From contig NZ_JAFW01000001.1 in NCBI RefSeq assembly GCF_000526335.1, forward strand, positions 1,674,001 through 1,738,000: a stretch of DNA of 64,000 nucleotides, read 5' to 3'. Source of the DNA: Arthrobacter sp. 31Y. GTDB taxonomy: Bacteria > Actinomycetota > Actinomycetes > Actinomycetales > Micrococcaceae. The notes beneath the pieces were generated by a model, which was given only the letters and a program-made list of their open reading frames with translations, was not told the DNA's origin and made no database searches. The position numbers and the translations under genes were made by a program. Below are positions 7,169 through 16,570 of this stretch, piece by piece (the first letter of the stretch is position 1; every line of letters starts with the position of its first letter).

Positions 7169-8800
7169 GTGGCACGTGGCGACGGAAAACTTTCTCATGA
7201 TCTTCTCCCCGGCGAAAAAGGCCCTCAGGACGCTTGTGGCGTCTTTGGGGTTTGGGCTCCCGGTGAAGAAGTAGCAAAACTCACCTATTACGGGCTGTAT
7301 GCGCTGCAGCACCGCGGACAAGAATCGGCTGGTATAGCTACCAGTGACGGCAAGCGCATCAATGTCTATAAGGACATGGGCCTTGTGTCCCAGGTCTTCG
7401 ATGAGACAACCCTGAACACCCTTACCGGGCACCTGGCCGTTGGCCACTGCCGGTACTCCACCACCGGTGCAAGCCACTGGGCCAACGCGCAGCCAACCCT
7501 GGGTGCAACAGCAACCGGCACGGTTGCCTTGGCCCACAACGGCAACCTGACCAACACCGCTGAACTCCGGGAAATGATCCTCGAGCGCAACGATGGCCAG
7601 CTGACCGGTGAGATGAAGCAGGGCAACACCTCGGACACCGCCCTGGTGACCGCTCTCCTTGAGGGCGAAGAGGGAAAGACCCTGGAGCAGACCGCCCTGG
7701 AGCTGCTGCCCAAGATCAAGGGTGGCTTCTGCTTCGTCTTCATGGATGAAGGAACCCTCTACGCAGCCCGCGATACTTACGGCATCCGTCCGCTGTGTCT
7801 GGGCCGTCTGGAGCGCGGCTGGGTTGTCGCTTCCGAACAGGCTGGCTTGGCCACCGTTGGCGCGAGCTTCATTCGCGAAATCGAGCCGGGCGAGTTCATT
7901 GCCATTGACGAGGACGGCGTCCGTTCGCAGCGCTTCGCCGAGGCAACGCCCGCCGGCTGCGTCTTCGAATACGTCTACCTCGCCCGCCCGGACGCAGCCA
8001 TTGCCGGCCGCTCCGTGTACGAGGCCCGCGTTGAGATGGGCCGCCAGTTGGCCCGCGAAAACACGCACGAGGCAGACCTCGTCATTCCCGTTCCCGAGTC
8101 CGGCACACCCGCGGCTGTTGGCTATGCAGAGCAGTCCGGCATCCCGTTCGCCCATGGCTTCGTCAAGAACGCCTACGTGGGACGCACGTTCATCCAGCCC
8201 TCGCAGACACTGCGCCAGCTGGGTATCCGGCTCAAGCTCAACGCCCTGGAATCCGTGATCCGTGGCAAGCGCATTGTTGTGGTGGATGACTCGATCGTCC
8301 GCGGCAACACGCAGCGTGCCATCGTTCGGATGCTCCGCGAAGCCGGTGCCGCCGCAGTGCACGTCAAGATTTCCTCTCCCCCGGTTCAGTGGCCGTGCTT
8401 CTACGGCATCGACTTCGCCTCCCGCGCGGAACTGATCGCCAACGGTGCCACCATCGAGGAAATCTCCACGGCAATCGGTGCGGACTCGCTGGCTTACATC
8501 TCTGAAGACGGCATGATCGGCGCTACCCAGCAGCCGCGCGAACGCCTCTGCACCGCATGCTTCACCGGCCAGTACCCCATCGAGCTGCCGCACGCGGACA
8601 AGTTGGGCAAGAACCTGCTGGAGCGCACCGACCTCGGTGGCCTTGAACCCGCAGCTCAGTCCGAGTCTGTGGACGATTCCGAGGACCCTGCCGACAAGCC
8701 GGGTGCCACGGGGTGCGATCCCGGACCTGACGCCGAATTCGAAAACCTCCTTACCGACGCTGATCGTTTGACCGACGCCGACAAGAAAGAGTCTGTATGA
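7169..8800 (+). CDS. purF: Amidophosphoribosyltransferase
   Basis: A 543-residue enzyme that makes 5-phosphoribosylamine from PRPP and glutamine, the first committed step of purine synthesis. A GTG start at 7169 gives a 22-residue propeptide before Cys23 (QDACGVFG), the N-terminal nucleophile exposed on maturation. The Ntn-glutaminase domain covers about residues 23-260. The phosphoribosyltransferase domain carries the PRPP loop VVVDDSIVRGNT near residues 370-381. Cysteines in PAGCVFEY, WPCFYG and RLCTACFTG match the four 4Fe-4S ligands of the Bacillus-type enzyme. A roughly 60-residue acidic C-terminal tail is typical of actinobacterial members. Its stop overlaps the purM start by four bases. 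Confidence 0.97.
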   Translation: MARGDGKLSHDLLPGEKGPQDACGVFGVWAPGEEVAKLTYYGLYALQHRGQESAGIATSDGKRINVYKDMGLVSQVFDETTLNTLTGHLAVGHCRYSTTGASHWANAQPTLGATATGTVALAHNGNLTNTAELREMILERNDGQLTGEMKQGNTSDTALVTALLEGEEGKTLEQTALELLPKIKGGFCFVFMDEGTLYAARDTYGIRPLCLGRLERGWVVASEQAGLATVGASFIREIEPGEFIAIDEDGVRSQRFAEATPAGCVFEYVYLARPDAAIAGRSVYEARVEMGRQLARENTHEADLVIPVPESGTPAAVGYAEQSGIPFAHGFVKNAYVGRTFIQPSQTLRQLGIRLKLNALESVIRGKRIVVVDDSIVRGNTQRAIVRMLREAGAAAVHVKISSPPVQWPCFYGIDFASRAELIANGATIEEISTAIGADSLAYISEDGMIGATQQPRERLCTACFTGQYPIELPHADKLGKNLLERTDLGGLEPAAQSESVDDSEDPADKPGATGCDPGPDAEFENLLTDADRLTDADKKESV

Positions 8801-9945
8801 GCTCCGCACCATCCGCCGCTGAGAATAACTCCGGTATCACCTACGCCTCCGCGGGTGTCGACGTCGAAGCGGGAGACCGCGCAGTCGAACTCATGAAGGG
8901 CGCCATTAAGGCGACTCACAACTCGTCGGTGATTGGCGGCGTCGGCGGTTTCGCTGGCCTGTACGACGTCTCCCAGCTGCTGACGTACAAGAAGCCGCTG
9001 CTCGCCACGTCCACTGACGGTGTTGGCACCAAAGTTGCCATCGCGCAGGCCATGGACATTCACGACACCATTGGTTTTGACCTCGTGGGCATGGTGGTGG
9101 ACGACATCGTGGTGGTGGGTGCCGAGCCTCTCTACATGACCGACTACATCGCCTGCGGCAAGGTTGTCCCGGAGCGCATCGCTGACATCGTCCGCGGTAT
9201 CGCTGCTGCCTGCTCCGTTGCCGGCACCGCCCTGGTGGGTGGCGAAACCGCTGAGCACCCGGGTCTCCTGGGCGAGCACGAATACGACGTCGCAGGTGCC
9301 GCCACCGGCATCGTCGAGGCCGACGCCCTGCTCGGCCCGGACCGTGTCCGCGCCGGCGACGTCGTGATCGGCATGGCCTCCTCGGGTCTGCACTCCAACG
9401 GCTACTCCCTGGTCCGCCGCGTCATCAACCACGCCGGCTGGGCCCTGGACCGCCAGGTATCCGAACTCGGACGCACCCTGGGCGAAGAACTCCTTGAGCC
9501 CACCCGCGTTTACGCAGCCGACTGCCTTGACCTGGCCCGCACCTTCCCGGTGCACACGGCCAACGCGGTTCACGGCTTCAGCCACGTCACCGGTGGTGGC
9601 CTGGCCGCCAACCTGGCACGCGTCCTCCCGCAGGGCCTGGTGGCCACGGTTGACCGCAACACGTGGGAACTGCCGGCCATCTTCAAGCTGGTCTCCGAGC
9701 TGGGCAACGTCCCGCTGGCCGACTTGGAGCGCACGCTGAACCTTGGCGTGGGCATGGTTGCCATTGTTTCCGCTGAAGCTGCCGACGCTGCAGTGGCCCG
9801 CCTCAACGACCGCGGCCTGCCGTCCTGGGTCATGGGTACCGTTTCTGCTGACAGCGACTCGATCGACAAGACCGGCCCGGACTACGTCCAGGGCGCCAAG
9901 GGCGTCGACGGCGGCGCTGTTCGTTTGGTGAACGCCTACGCCTAA
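8797..9945 (+). CDS. purM: Phosphoribosylformylglycinamidine cyclo-ligase (AIR synthetase)
   Basis: A 382-residue ATP-dependent enzyme that closes the imidazole ring, converting FGAM to aminoimidazole ribonucleotide. The N-terminus GITYASAGVDVEAGDRAV is the canonical opening of PurM. STDGVGTKV, the VVDDIVVVGAEPL block and LVGGETAEHPG are the conserved core, with GFSHVTGGG in the C-terminal half. The start (8797) overlaps the purF stop as ATGA, indicating translational coupling. A strong terminator follows at 9967. The protein is slightly longer than the E. coli enzyme because of a polar N-terminal extension and a C-terminal tail. Confidence 0.97.
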   Translation: MSSAPSAAENNSGITYASAGVDVEAGDRAVELMKGAIKATHNSSVIGGVGGFAGLYDVSQLLTYKKPLLATSTDGVGTKVAIAQAMDIHDTIGFDLVGMVVDDIVVVGAEPLYMTDYIACGKVVPERIADIVRGIAAACSVAGTALVGGETAEHPGLLGEHEYDVAGAATGIVEADALLGPDRVRAGDVVIGMASSGLHSNGYSLVRRVINHAGWALDRQVSELGRTLGEELLEPTRVYAADCLDLARTFPVHTANAVHGFSHVTGGGLAANLARVLPQGLVATVDRNTWELPAIFKLVSELGNVPLADLERTLNLGVGMVAIVSAEAADAAVARLNDRGLPSWVMGTVSADSDSIDKTGPDYVQGAKGVDGGAVRLVNAYA

Positions 9946-9966
9946 GCGGTTTATCGCCTTGTAAAG

Positions 9967-10011
9967 AGAGCGGCCGGGCAGTCACAAACTGCCCGGCCGC
10001 TCTTTTGCTCT
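9967..10011 (+). terminator. Intrinsic terminator of the purF-purM operon
   Basis: AGAGCGGCCGGGCAGT (9967-9982) pairs perfectly with ACTGCCCGGCCGCTCT (9988-10003) around a CACAA loop, followed by TTTGCTCTTTC. The A-rich start of the stem can also terminate the convergent VOC genes. Confidence 0.9.
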
Positions 10012-10013
10012 TT

Positions 10014-10784
10014 CTAGACCTGGATCAGGCTCAGTACGCCACCCTGCGGATCCTGAATGGTGGCGAGGGACCCCGTTTCGGGTTTGTCCTCCGGTTCCAC
10101 CAGAAGCTCTCCACCCGCTGCAACTCCTGCTTCCACGGCTTTGCTCAGATCCGCTACGCCGAAGTAGATCTGCCACGCGGCGTCCTCGCCTTCATCTGCA
10201 GGGACAATGCCGGCCACCTCGTCACCGTTGACCATCAGCGTGCTGTAGCTGCCGCCGTCGTCCTGGGGATATTCGGTGACCTCATGCCCGAACAGCTGCT
10301 GGAAGAACCCGACGGCGGCCTGCGGCTCAGGCGTCAACAGTTCAGCCCACGCCAACGCTCCGGGCTCGTTGAACAAGTGACTACCCGTGTGAGTTCCGGC
10401 TTGCCAGACGCCGGTGGTTCCACCGCCCGGAGGTTCAATGAACGCCAGGACGCCCGTGTCCGCCACGGCCTCAGGGCCGAACTGAAGCTTCCCGCCCGCA
10501 TGGGCAGCATCCTCGGCAATTTCCTCGGTGTCTGTGGCCGAGATGTAGATGTTCCACTGCCCATGCGTTCCTGCGGCCTCCTGCAGGGGATTCTGCGGGG
10601 CAATGACGGCCACCAGCTGATCCGTGATGAACGCCTGCGCATAGCTGCGGCCGTCCGGCGTTGGCAGGTCCTTGAAGGTCCAGCCGAACACCTGGCCATA
10701 GAAGGCTTTGGCGGCCTCGACGTCCCTCGTCTGGAGGTCGGCCCAGCACGGCTCACCACTGGCGTAATGCTTTCGTGAAGTCAT
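10014..10784 (-). CDS. Tandem-domain VOC (glyoxalase/bleomycin-resistance fold) protein, copy 2
   Basis: A 256-residue protein with two vicinal-oxygen-chelate halves: residues 1-125 (GEPCWADLQTRDVEAAKAFYGQVFGW) and 135-256 (LAWAELLTPEPQAAVGFFQQLFGH). Each half has the paired beta-alpha-beta-beta-beta pattern, and typical metal-site Glu/His positions are only partly preserved. The family includes dioxygenases, glyoxalases and resistance proteins, and the substrate cannot be assigned. Its ATG overlaps the stop of the upstream paralogue (10781-10784), so the two are one operon and look like a gene duplication. It ends almost against the purM terminator. Confidence 0.85.
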   Translation of the reverse strand: MTSRKHYASGEPCWADLQTRDVEAAKAFYGQVFGWTFKDLPTPDGRSYAQAFITDQLVAVIAPQNPLQEAAGTHGQWNIYISATDTEEIAEDAAHAGGKLQFGPEAVADTGVLAFIEPPGGGTTGVWQAGTHTGSHLFNEPGALAWAELLTPEPQAAVGFFQQLFGHEVTEYPQDDGGSYSTLMVNGDEVAGIVPADEGEDAAWQIYFGVADLSKAVEAGVAAGGELLVEPEDKPETGSLATIQDPQGGVLSLIQV

Positions 10785-11563
10785 GCTGCCAAGCCTGTCA
10801 TGATGCTGAACGCTGCGCCTGCCGGGTCCATGAGAACTGCCATTCGTCCAACTCCCGGTACGTCAAAGGCTGGGGCGATCACGTGGCTCCCCAACTCGAC
10901 GGCCTGCTCCACCGAGGCATCAATGTCCACCACGTTGAAGTACGTCATCCAGAACGGAGACAGCCCCTCAATGGGCAACGTGAGCGCACCCGCGACTCGT
11001 CTCCCCTTCACCAGCAGGCTGGTGTACTTTTGCAGGTCACCGGCCGGCTCGGTTTCGCTGATGCAGCCAGTCACAGCTTCATAGAAGGCTACGGCTTTGG
11101 GGACGTCATTGGTCTGCAGTTCGTTCCAAATCATGGTTCCCGGCTCGTTCACCAGACCCGAACCGGGATGGTTGCCGGCTTCCCAGAAACCAATCTGAGC
11201 GCCGGTGGGATCTGTGGCGAAGAACATACGTCCGCTGCCGTTAGGGACCGAGTCAGGAGGGAAGAGAAGGGTCCCACCCGCAGCCTCCACCCGCCGGGCG
11301 GCCTCGTCGGCAGAGTCCACCGCAAGATAGTTGGCCCAATAGGAGGGCATTCCCTCCGGAGCATCAGGCTGCTGCTGCATCATCCCGGCCACGTAGCGGC
11401 CCTTGAGTTTGGCCATGTAATAGGTCATGCCATTCCCGGCGTCCATGGCGTCCAGTTCCCATCCGAAGAGGTCGCTGTAAAACTTCTTGGAAACATCAAT
11501 GTCGGTGGAGGACAGGTCCACCCAACACGGTGTTCCCTGCTGATAACTCTCGACCTCCGGCAT
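10781..11563 (-). CDS. Tandem-domain VOC protein, copy 1
   Basis: A 260-residue paralogue of the next gene, with the same two-half layout: YQQGTPCWVDLSSTDIDVSKKFY at the N-terminus and GTMIWNELQTNDVPKAVAFYEAV from about residue 137. Shared motifs (PCWxDL, FWEAGxHxGS/VWQAGTHTGS, NEPG) show recent common origin. Proteins of this type are often annotated as hydroxylase-like VOC proteins; the reaction is unknown. The overlap with copy 2 by ATGA suggests stoichiometric expression, possibly as a heteromer. A bidirectional terminator lies between this start and the DUF3073 gene, so the pair should have its own promoter. Confidence 0.85.
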   Translation of the reverse strand: MPEVESYQQGTPCWVDLSSTDIDVSKKFYSDLFGWELDAMDAGNGMTYYMAKLKGRYVAGMMQQQPDAPEGMPSYWANYLAVDSADEAARRVEAAGGTLLFPPDSVPNGSGRMFFATDPTGAQIGFWEAGNHPGSGLVNEPGTMIWNELQTNDVPKAVAFYEAVTGCISETEPAGDLQKYTSLLVKGRRVAGALTLPIEGLSPFWMTYFNVVDIDASVEQAVELGSHVIAPAFDVPGVGRMAVLMDPAGAAFSIMTGLAA

Positions 11564-11601
11564 GAATTTCCCTTTCGATGAGCTTGACCTCCAGCCTACG
11601 C

Positions 11602-11654
11602 AAAAAAGGACCCCCAGGGTACGCCAATGAACGGCGTGGCCTGAGGGCCCTTTT
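11602..11654. terminator. Bidirectional intrinsic terminator between DUF3073 and VOC genes
   Basis: A long imperfect stem: AAAAAAGGACCCCCAGG on one side and CCTGAGGGCCCTTTT on the other, closed by GCC/GGC near the loop. Read on the minus strand it ends in CCTTTTTT, a good T-tract for stopping transcription from the DUF3073 gene. Confidence 0.8.
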
Positions 11655-11747
11655 CAAAAGAAATACGGCATTCGAAAATGCGCGATGACCGTAATGTACG
11701 ACGGCGGTCCGCAACTCAGTGCCAGCGGCACCTGCTTGTTGCGACAG

Positions 11748-11972
11748 CTATCCGATCCGGCGGGTGTCAACCTCGTCGTCGTCATCTTCCGCGTACTTAT
11801 CCTCGTAGGCCGAATAGTCCGGCTCCGGGGGATCCTCGGGGAAGTGGCTCTTTACACGACTGGACGGACCCGTGAGCTCCCGCTCAAGTGCCGAATAGTC
11901 AGTGTTCGGGGAGTAGTACTTAATATCCCGAGCCTGCTTGGTAGCTTTTGCCTTTTGACGGCCGCGCCCCAT
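11748..11972 (-). CDS. DUF3073 protein
   Basis: A 74-residue actinobacteria-specific protein of unknown function. MGRGRQKAKATKQARDIKYY at the N-terminus is the conserved signature: a basic start, then the NTDYSALERELTG block, and an acidic tail (YAEDDDDEVD). I place the start at 11972 because the sequence begins exactly as family members do and an AAAGGGGG ribosome site lies just upstream; a longer frame to 12047 has no family support. Members are very often found near purM, as here. The basic head and acidic tail suggest nucleic-acid or ribosome contact, but that is speculation. Confidence 0.9.
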   Translation of the reverse strand: MGRGRQKAKATKQARDIKYYSPNTDYSALERELTGPSSRVKSHFPEDPPEPDYSAYEDKYAEDDDDEVDTRRIG

Positions 11973-12215
11973 GGCGTGACCCCCTTTTGTACTTGGACCG
12001 GAGGTGGTCACCTTGGCTATCGGTGAGGCCCCGGAATGTTTGGTCAATTTGTCGTATGTCTAGATTACATGCTTTCGGGGGTGCCTGCGCGCCACCTGAG
12101 CCCCGCGTCCGGGCCGACTACAGCCGAAACCACGCCGTTGCACCGCCAAGAGACGCGAAAATTGGGTAGAGTCTGCCTCAATGCGGCTCCACAGCAGGAA
12201 GGTACACCCCGGAAT

Positions 12216-13121
12216 ATGAGCCAGGACAACAACTCACCCCGTGATGGTTCATCACGCGATAAAGGCGAGGATGGAGTACCTTCCGCGCCCCAAACTCCGC
12301 CATCACCGGGACAGCAACCGCCGGCAGCTCCTTGGACGCCGCCATCAGGCCTGCAACCGGATCCTGCCCCCGAGCTCGACCCAGATTTTGTGCCCAACCC
12401 GGCAGAGCAGCCCGACCCCGCGTTGCCGCCCAAGGATGCGGAGTCAAGCAATAAAGCCGACGCACCCATTTACGCAGGCACACAACCGTACGCGGGACAG
12501 CAGCCGTACGCGGGACAGCAGCCCTTCGCGGGCCAGCAACCGTACGTAGGCCAGCAGCCCTATGTGGGCCAGGAATGGCCCCAGAGGCCGAATGAGCAGC
12601 CGGACCCTCATGGAGATCCCGTCAAGCGGCAGCGATGGGTCATCGGCGGAATCGTGGTTGGCGTGCTGATACTTATTGGTGTCGTCATTTGGGTCCTGCT
12701 CAACCTGTTGGGAACACGTCCCGAGGCAGCAGTATCTTCGCCCAGTGCAGCACCCTCGGCCGGACCACTCCCCCGCGACGCCGAGGCTAAGGATTTCCAG
12801 GTGGGCGACTGCTTTGCCGACTTTGATGCCAACTCCTCAAAAGCCAGAGCCGTAGCTTGCGATACCGAGCACTCGGCCCAACTAGGCGCCGTTTTCAGCT
12901 ACCCGGCTGATGAGTCCTTCCCCGGAACCAACGCCCTGAGGGATAAAGGACGCGAGGTATGCAAGGACGTGAGGCTCAACGAGGCGGCCGACAACTACGT
13001 ACTGCTCCAGCAGAACGTCTACCCGAGTACCACTAGTTGGGATCGGGGCGACCGCCGCGTTGATTGCTTCATCGTGGTGGATTCAGGCAACACCATCACG
13101 GAAGATCTCCTCAAGAAGTAG
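12216..13121 (+). CDS. Septum-formation-type membrane protein with proline-rich cytoplasmic tail
   Basis: A 301-residue bitopic protein. Residues 1-135 are Pro/Gln/Ala-rich and disordered, including six hexapeptide repeats of YAGQQP type (about residues 86-121). A basic stop-transfer anchor (KRQR) and one transmembrane helix (WVIGGIVVGVLILIGVVIWV, beginning near 137) follow. The extracellular part (about 165-301) contains GDCFADF, ACDTEHSAQL and REVCKDV with paired cysteines, the pattern of the actinobacterial septum-formation domain. Start chosen at 12216, downstream of AGGAAGG; an upstream in-frame ATG adds an unrelated 60 residues. It is convergent with clpB with nine bases between stop codons. 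A role at the division site or envelope is a family-based guess. Confidence 0.8.
   Translation: MSQDNNSPRDGSSRDKGEDGVPSAPQTPPSPGQQPPAAPWTPPSGLQPDPAPELDPDFVPNPAEQPDPALPPKDAESSNKADAPIYAGTQPYAGQQPYAGQQPFAGQQPYVGQQPYVGQEWPQRPNEQPDPHGDPVKRQRWVIGGIVVGVLILIGVVIWVLLNLLGTRPEAAVSSPSAAPSAGPLPRDAEAKDFQVGDCFADFDANSSKARAVACDTEHSAQLGAVFSYPADESFPGTNALRDKGREVCKDVRLNEAADNYVLLQQNVYPSTTSWDRGDRRVDCFIVVDSGNTITEDLLKK
12471..12578 (+). repeat. 18-bp in-frame tandem repeats (YAGQQP)
   Basis: Six successive hexapeptide units (YAGTQP, YAGQQP twice, FAGQQP, YVGQQP, YVGQEW) encoded by near-identical 18-bp units inside the septum-formation-type gene. Copy number is likely to vary between strains. Confidence 0.85.
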
Positions 13122-13130
13122 CCTGAAACG

Positions 13131-15788
13131 CTACTTCCTGCGAACTGTGAGGCCCGTACCTGCGGGAGCACCGCCGTCGGGACCCGTCAGCGCTTCGAAG
13201 CCCTCAACGGTGAGTTCGTCCAGGTCAGCGGCGGTGTCCACCAGTACAGTGTCGCCGTCGCTGATTTCGCCTGCAAGAATTTCCTTGGCGAGGCGGTCGC
13301 CGATCTCCCGTTGAACCAGCCTGCGCAGTGGCCGTGCACCGTAGGCGGGATCGAAGCCGGACATGGCCAACCACGCACGTGCGCCGTCAGAGACTTCCAG
13401 GCTCAGGCGACGCTCACGGAGCCGGTTGCCCAACTCGGCCACATGCAGCTCAACAATCCGGGCCAGTTCTTCCACGGACAGCGGATCAAACAGCACGATC
13501 TCGTCCAGGCGGTTCAGGAACTCCGGCTTAAACGATGCCTGGACCACCGCCATGACAGCCTCACGCTTGGTCTTGGCATCCATGGTCGGGTCCACCAGGA
13601 ACTGGCTGCCGGAGTTGGACGTCAGCACCAGTATGGTGTTGCGGAAGTCCACGGTGCGGCCTTGGCCGTCGGTGAGGCGTCCGTCGTCGAGAACCTGCAG
13701 GAGGATGTCGAAGACCTCCGGGTGGGCTTTCTCCACCTCGTCCAGCAGCACCACGGAGTACGGCCTGCGGCGGACTGCCTCGGTGAGCTGGCCACCTTCT
13801 TCATAGCCCACGTATCCCGGAGGGGCACCCACCAGGCGCGCCACCGAGTGTTTCTCGCTGTACTCGGACATGTCGATCCGGATCATGGCGCGTTCGTCGT
13901 CGAAGAGGAAGTCCGCCAGAGCCTTGGCCAACTCCGTCTTACCTACACCGGTAGGCCCAAGGAACAGGAACGAACCCGTGGGGCGGTTGGGATCGCTGAT
14001 GCCGGCACGGGCACGACGCACGGCATCGGACACGGCCTGAACAGCTTTGGACTGCCCGATCAGCCGCTTTCCAAGTTCCTCTTCCATGTGGAGGAGCTTC
14101 TGCGATTCGCCTTGGAGCATGCGGCCGGCCGGAATTCCCGTCCACGCCGAAATGACTTCAGCGATGTCGTCCGCAGTCACGTCCTCGGCAACCATCAGTT
14201 CCGGTTTTGAATCGCTCCGGGCCGACTCCTCCTCAGCAGCGGCACTCAGCTCCCGTTCGAGGGCAGGCAGCTCTCCGTAAAGGATCCGCGACGCCGATTC
14301 GAGGTCGCCTTCGCGCTGGGCCTTGTCCGCGACGGAACGCAGTTCGTCGATCTTCGCTTTGAGATCACCAACCCGGTTGAGCCCGGCTTTCTCGGCTTCC
14401 CAGCGCGCATTCAAGGCACTCAGCTCTTCGTTCTTATCGGCTTTGTCCGCACGCAGTGCTGCCAGCCGTTCCACCGAGGCAGGATCGGTCTCGCCCTGGA
14501 GGGCCAGTTCTTCCATGGTCAAACGGTCCACGGCACGGCGAAGCTGGTCGATCTCTTCCGGTGCGGAATCGATCTCCATGCGAAGCCTGGACGCGGCCTC
14601 ATCAACGAGGTCGATTGCCTTGTCCGGCAGCTGCCGGCCAGAGATGTAGCGATTGGACAGAGTGGCCGCGGCTACGAGGGCGGAGTCAGCGATGGCCACC
14701 TTGTGGTGGGCCTCGTAACGTTCCTTCAGACCACGGAGAATGCCGATGGTGTCCTCAACGCTGGGCTCGCCAACATAGACCTGCTGGAAGCGACGCTCCA
14801 GGGCAGGGTCCTTCTCGATGTTCTCGCGGTACTCGTCCAAGGTGGTGGCACCGATGAGGCGCAGCTCGCCGCGGGCCAGCATGGGCTTGAGCATGTTGCC
14901 GGCATCCATGGCACTTTCACCCGTGGCCCCGGCGCCAACTACCGTGTGGATCTCATCAATGAACGTCACGATCTGGCCGTTGGAGTTCTTGATTTCCTCA
15001 AGGACAGCTTTCAGGCGTTCCTCGAACTCGCCACGGTATTTGGCCCCGGCCACCATGGACGCCAGGTCCAAGGCGATGAGAGTTTTGCCCCGCAGGCTTT
15101 CCGGGACGTCTCCGGCCACCATGCGCTGGGCGAGGCCTTCGACGACGGCGGTCTTGCCAACACCGGGTTCACCGATCAGCACGGGGTTGTTCTTGGTGCG
15201 GCGGCTCAGGACCTGGACGACGCGCCGGATTTCGCTGTCGCGCCCGATCACGGGATCCAGCTTGCCGGAACGGGCCACGGCCGTGAGATCCGTGCCGAAT
15301 TTCTCCAAGGCCTGGAAGGTGTTCTCCGGATCCGGCGAGTTGACGTTCCTGTCGCCGCGGACACCCGGCAGGGCGGCGAGCAGCGCCTCATGGGAGGCGC
15401 CGGCGTCGCGCATTAACTTTCCGACGGCGTCGCTTCCGGCCGAGAGGCCCAGCAGCAGGTGCTCGGTGGACACGAAGGAGTCACCGAGTTTGTCGGCCTC
15501 GTTCTGGGCGGCCTGGATGGCCTGCATGGACTGGCGGGACAGCTGTGCTTGCTGGACCGAGCTTCCTGACGACGACGGCAGCGCCTTGATAGCCGAACTG
15601 GCCTGCACGCTTACCGCATCAGGGTCTGCACCAGTGGCCCGCAACAGCGCCACAGCAACGCCCTCGCGCTGGTCCATGAGGGCCTTCAGCAGGTGGGCGG
15701 GCTCAAGCTGCGGGTTGCCGGCAGTTGAGGCGTTCATGGCGGCCGCAGAAAGGGCCTCCTGGCTTTTGGTGGTGAATTTGACGTCCAA
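13131..15788 (-). CDS. clpB: ATP-dependent disaggregase ClpB
   Basis: An 885-residue Hsp100 chaperone that, with DnaK, pulls proteins out of aggregates. N-terminal Clp-N repeats cover about residues 1-145. The first AAA+ domain has Walker A GEPGVGKT near residue 205 and a [11 protein letters not shown]alker B. A middle coiled-coil domain (about 405-530) is rich in Glu/Leu/Arg, and the second AAA+ domain has GPTGVGKTE near 613 and [12 protein letters not shown]. Length is close to the usual 850-880. The start is a TTG at 15788 with AAGGGGAG upstream. A HAIR-like operator lies about 40 bases upstream, which implies HspR-type heat-shock repression. The gene is monocistronic. Confidence 0.97.
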   Translation of the reverse strand: MDVKFTTKSQEALSAAAMNASTAGNPQLEPAHLLKALMDQREGVAVALLRATGADPDAVSVQASSAIKALPSSSGSSVQQAQLSRQSMQAIQAAQNEADKLGDSFVSTEHLLLGLSAGSDAVGKLMRDAGASHEALLAALPGVRGDRNVNSPDPENTFQALEKFGTDLTAVARSGKLDPVIGRDSEIRRVVQVLSRRTKNNPVLIGEPGVGKTAVVEGLAQRMVAGDVPESLRGKTLIALDLASMVAGAKYRGEFEERLKAVLEEIKNSNGQIVTFIDEIHTVVGAGATGESAMDAGNMLKPMLARGELRLIGATTLDEYRENIEKDPALERRFQQVYVGEPSVEDTIGILRGLKERYEAHHKVAIADSALVAAATLSNRYISGRQLPDKAIDLVDEAASRLRMEIDSAPEEIDQLRRAVDRLTMEELALQGETDPASVERLAALRADKADKNEELSALNARWEAEKAGLNRVGDLKAKIDELRSVADKAQREGDLESASRILYGELPALERELSAAAEEESARSDSKPELMVAEDVTADDIAEVISAWTGIPAGRMLQGESQKLLHMEEELGKRLIGQSKAVQAVSDAVRRARAGISDPNRPTGSFLFLGPTGVGKTELAKALADFLFDDERAMIRIDMSEYSEKHSVARLVGAPPGYVGYEEGGQLTEAVRRRPYSVVLLDEVEKAHPEVFDILLQVLDDGRLTDGQGRTVDFRNTILVLTSNSGSQFLVDPTMDAKTKREAVMAVVQASFKPEFLNRLDEIVLFDPLSVEELARIVELHVAELGNRLRERRLSLEVSDGARAWLAMSGFDPAYGARPLRRLVQREIGDRLAKEILAGEISDGDTVLVDTAADLDELTVEGFEALTGPDGGAPAGTGLTVRRK

Positions 15789-15823
15789 AGAGTGCTCCCC
15801 TTCTGGAGTGATACCTATGATTA

Positions 15824-15852
15824 CAAAGTTGAGTCTACTACGCTCAACTTTG
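15824..15852. promoter_or_regulatory. HAIR-like operator (HspR-type) of clpB
   Basis: CAAAGTTGAG (15824-15833) and CTCAACTTTG (15843-15852) are perfect complements separated by nine bases. The core GTTGAGT-N7-GCTCAAC resembles the HAIR consensus CTTGAGT-N7-ACTCAAG bound by HspR in actinobacteria. It lies upstream of clpB, a classical HspR target. Confidence 0.75.
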
Positions 15853-15938
15853 CTTTTGGGTCCACTGGGTTCAATGTTTGCCCACGGCGAAACCAGTGTC
15901 CAGAGTCCACCGGTTTCTGGGGAAAGTAGGCTGGGGCG

Positions 15939-16556
15939 ATGGACACCATTTCAACCGCGGCCGAACTTGAAGAACTCATCGGATTGCCCCTCGATCGCAC
16001 CAGGAAGAAGGTGCGCACCTCCCTCAGCGATTTCGACCGCCAATGGCTGGCAGCCAGCCCTTTTTGCGTGATCTCGACGACGGACGCGCTGGGTCGCGTG
16101 GACGCCTCACCCAAGGGCGATCCCGCAGGCTTCATTCAGGTCCTGGACGAGCGCACCATCGCCATCCCGGAGCGGCCCGGCAACAAACTGGTGTTCGGCT
16201 TCCACAACATCCTGGAAAACCCGAACGTTGGCATCCTTTCCGTGGTTCCCGGCCGCACCGACACCCTCCGGATCAACGGGACCGCACAGATTGTCCGCGA
16301 CGCCGACTTCTTCGCCCTCATGGTGGTCAAAGGGCATCGGCCGCGTGCCGCCGTCGTAGTTTCTGTGGAGGAAGTGTTCACCCACTGCGGCAAGGCGTTC
16401 ATGCGCAGTGGCCTGTGGCAGCCCGAAACCTGGGATACCGACGGCCTGCCGAGCATCGCGGCCCTCGCAAAGACTTACACCCAGCCCGAAACTCCCTTGG
16501 AAGAGCTCGAGACTGATTACGGACCGTCGTATGCCGAGGGGATGTACCGGGACTAA
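15939..16556 (+). CDS. PPOX-class FMN-binding protein (MSMEG_1061/DR2398 type)
   Basis: A 205-residue member of the pyridoxamine-5'-phosphate-oxidase-like split beta-barrel superfamily. The run [20 protein letters not shown], followed by [20 protein letters not shown], is characteristic of the group annotated as PPOX-class FMN-dependent DR2398-type proteins, which bind FMN or F420 as dimers. A C-terminal [16 protein letters not shown] block is also conserved. The physiological substrate is unknown. It is divergent from clpB and convergent with modC. Nothing suggests cotranscription with either. Confidence 0.85.
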   Translation: MDTISTAAELEELIGLPLDRTRKKVRTSLSDFDRQWLAASPFCVISTTDALGRVDASPKGDPAGFIQVLDERTIAIPERPGNKLVFGFHNILENPNVGILSVVPGRTDTLRINGTAQIVRDADFFALMVVKGHRPRAAVVVSVEEVFTHCGKAFMRSGLWQPETWDTDGLPSIAALAKTYTQPETPLEELETDYGPSYAEGMYRD

Positions 16557-16570
16557 CACGGCCCTGAACC

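Noticed and set aside
7151..8812. 553-codon open frame on the minus strand opposite purF
   Set aside because: It is the antisense shadow of a certain purF gene, has no family similarity and follows the third-position GC bias of purF.
12471..12578. Short regular repeats that could look like a CRISPR array
   Set aside because: The repeats are in frame, have no spacers and encode hexapeptides of a real protein.
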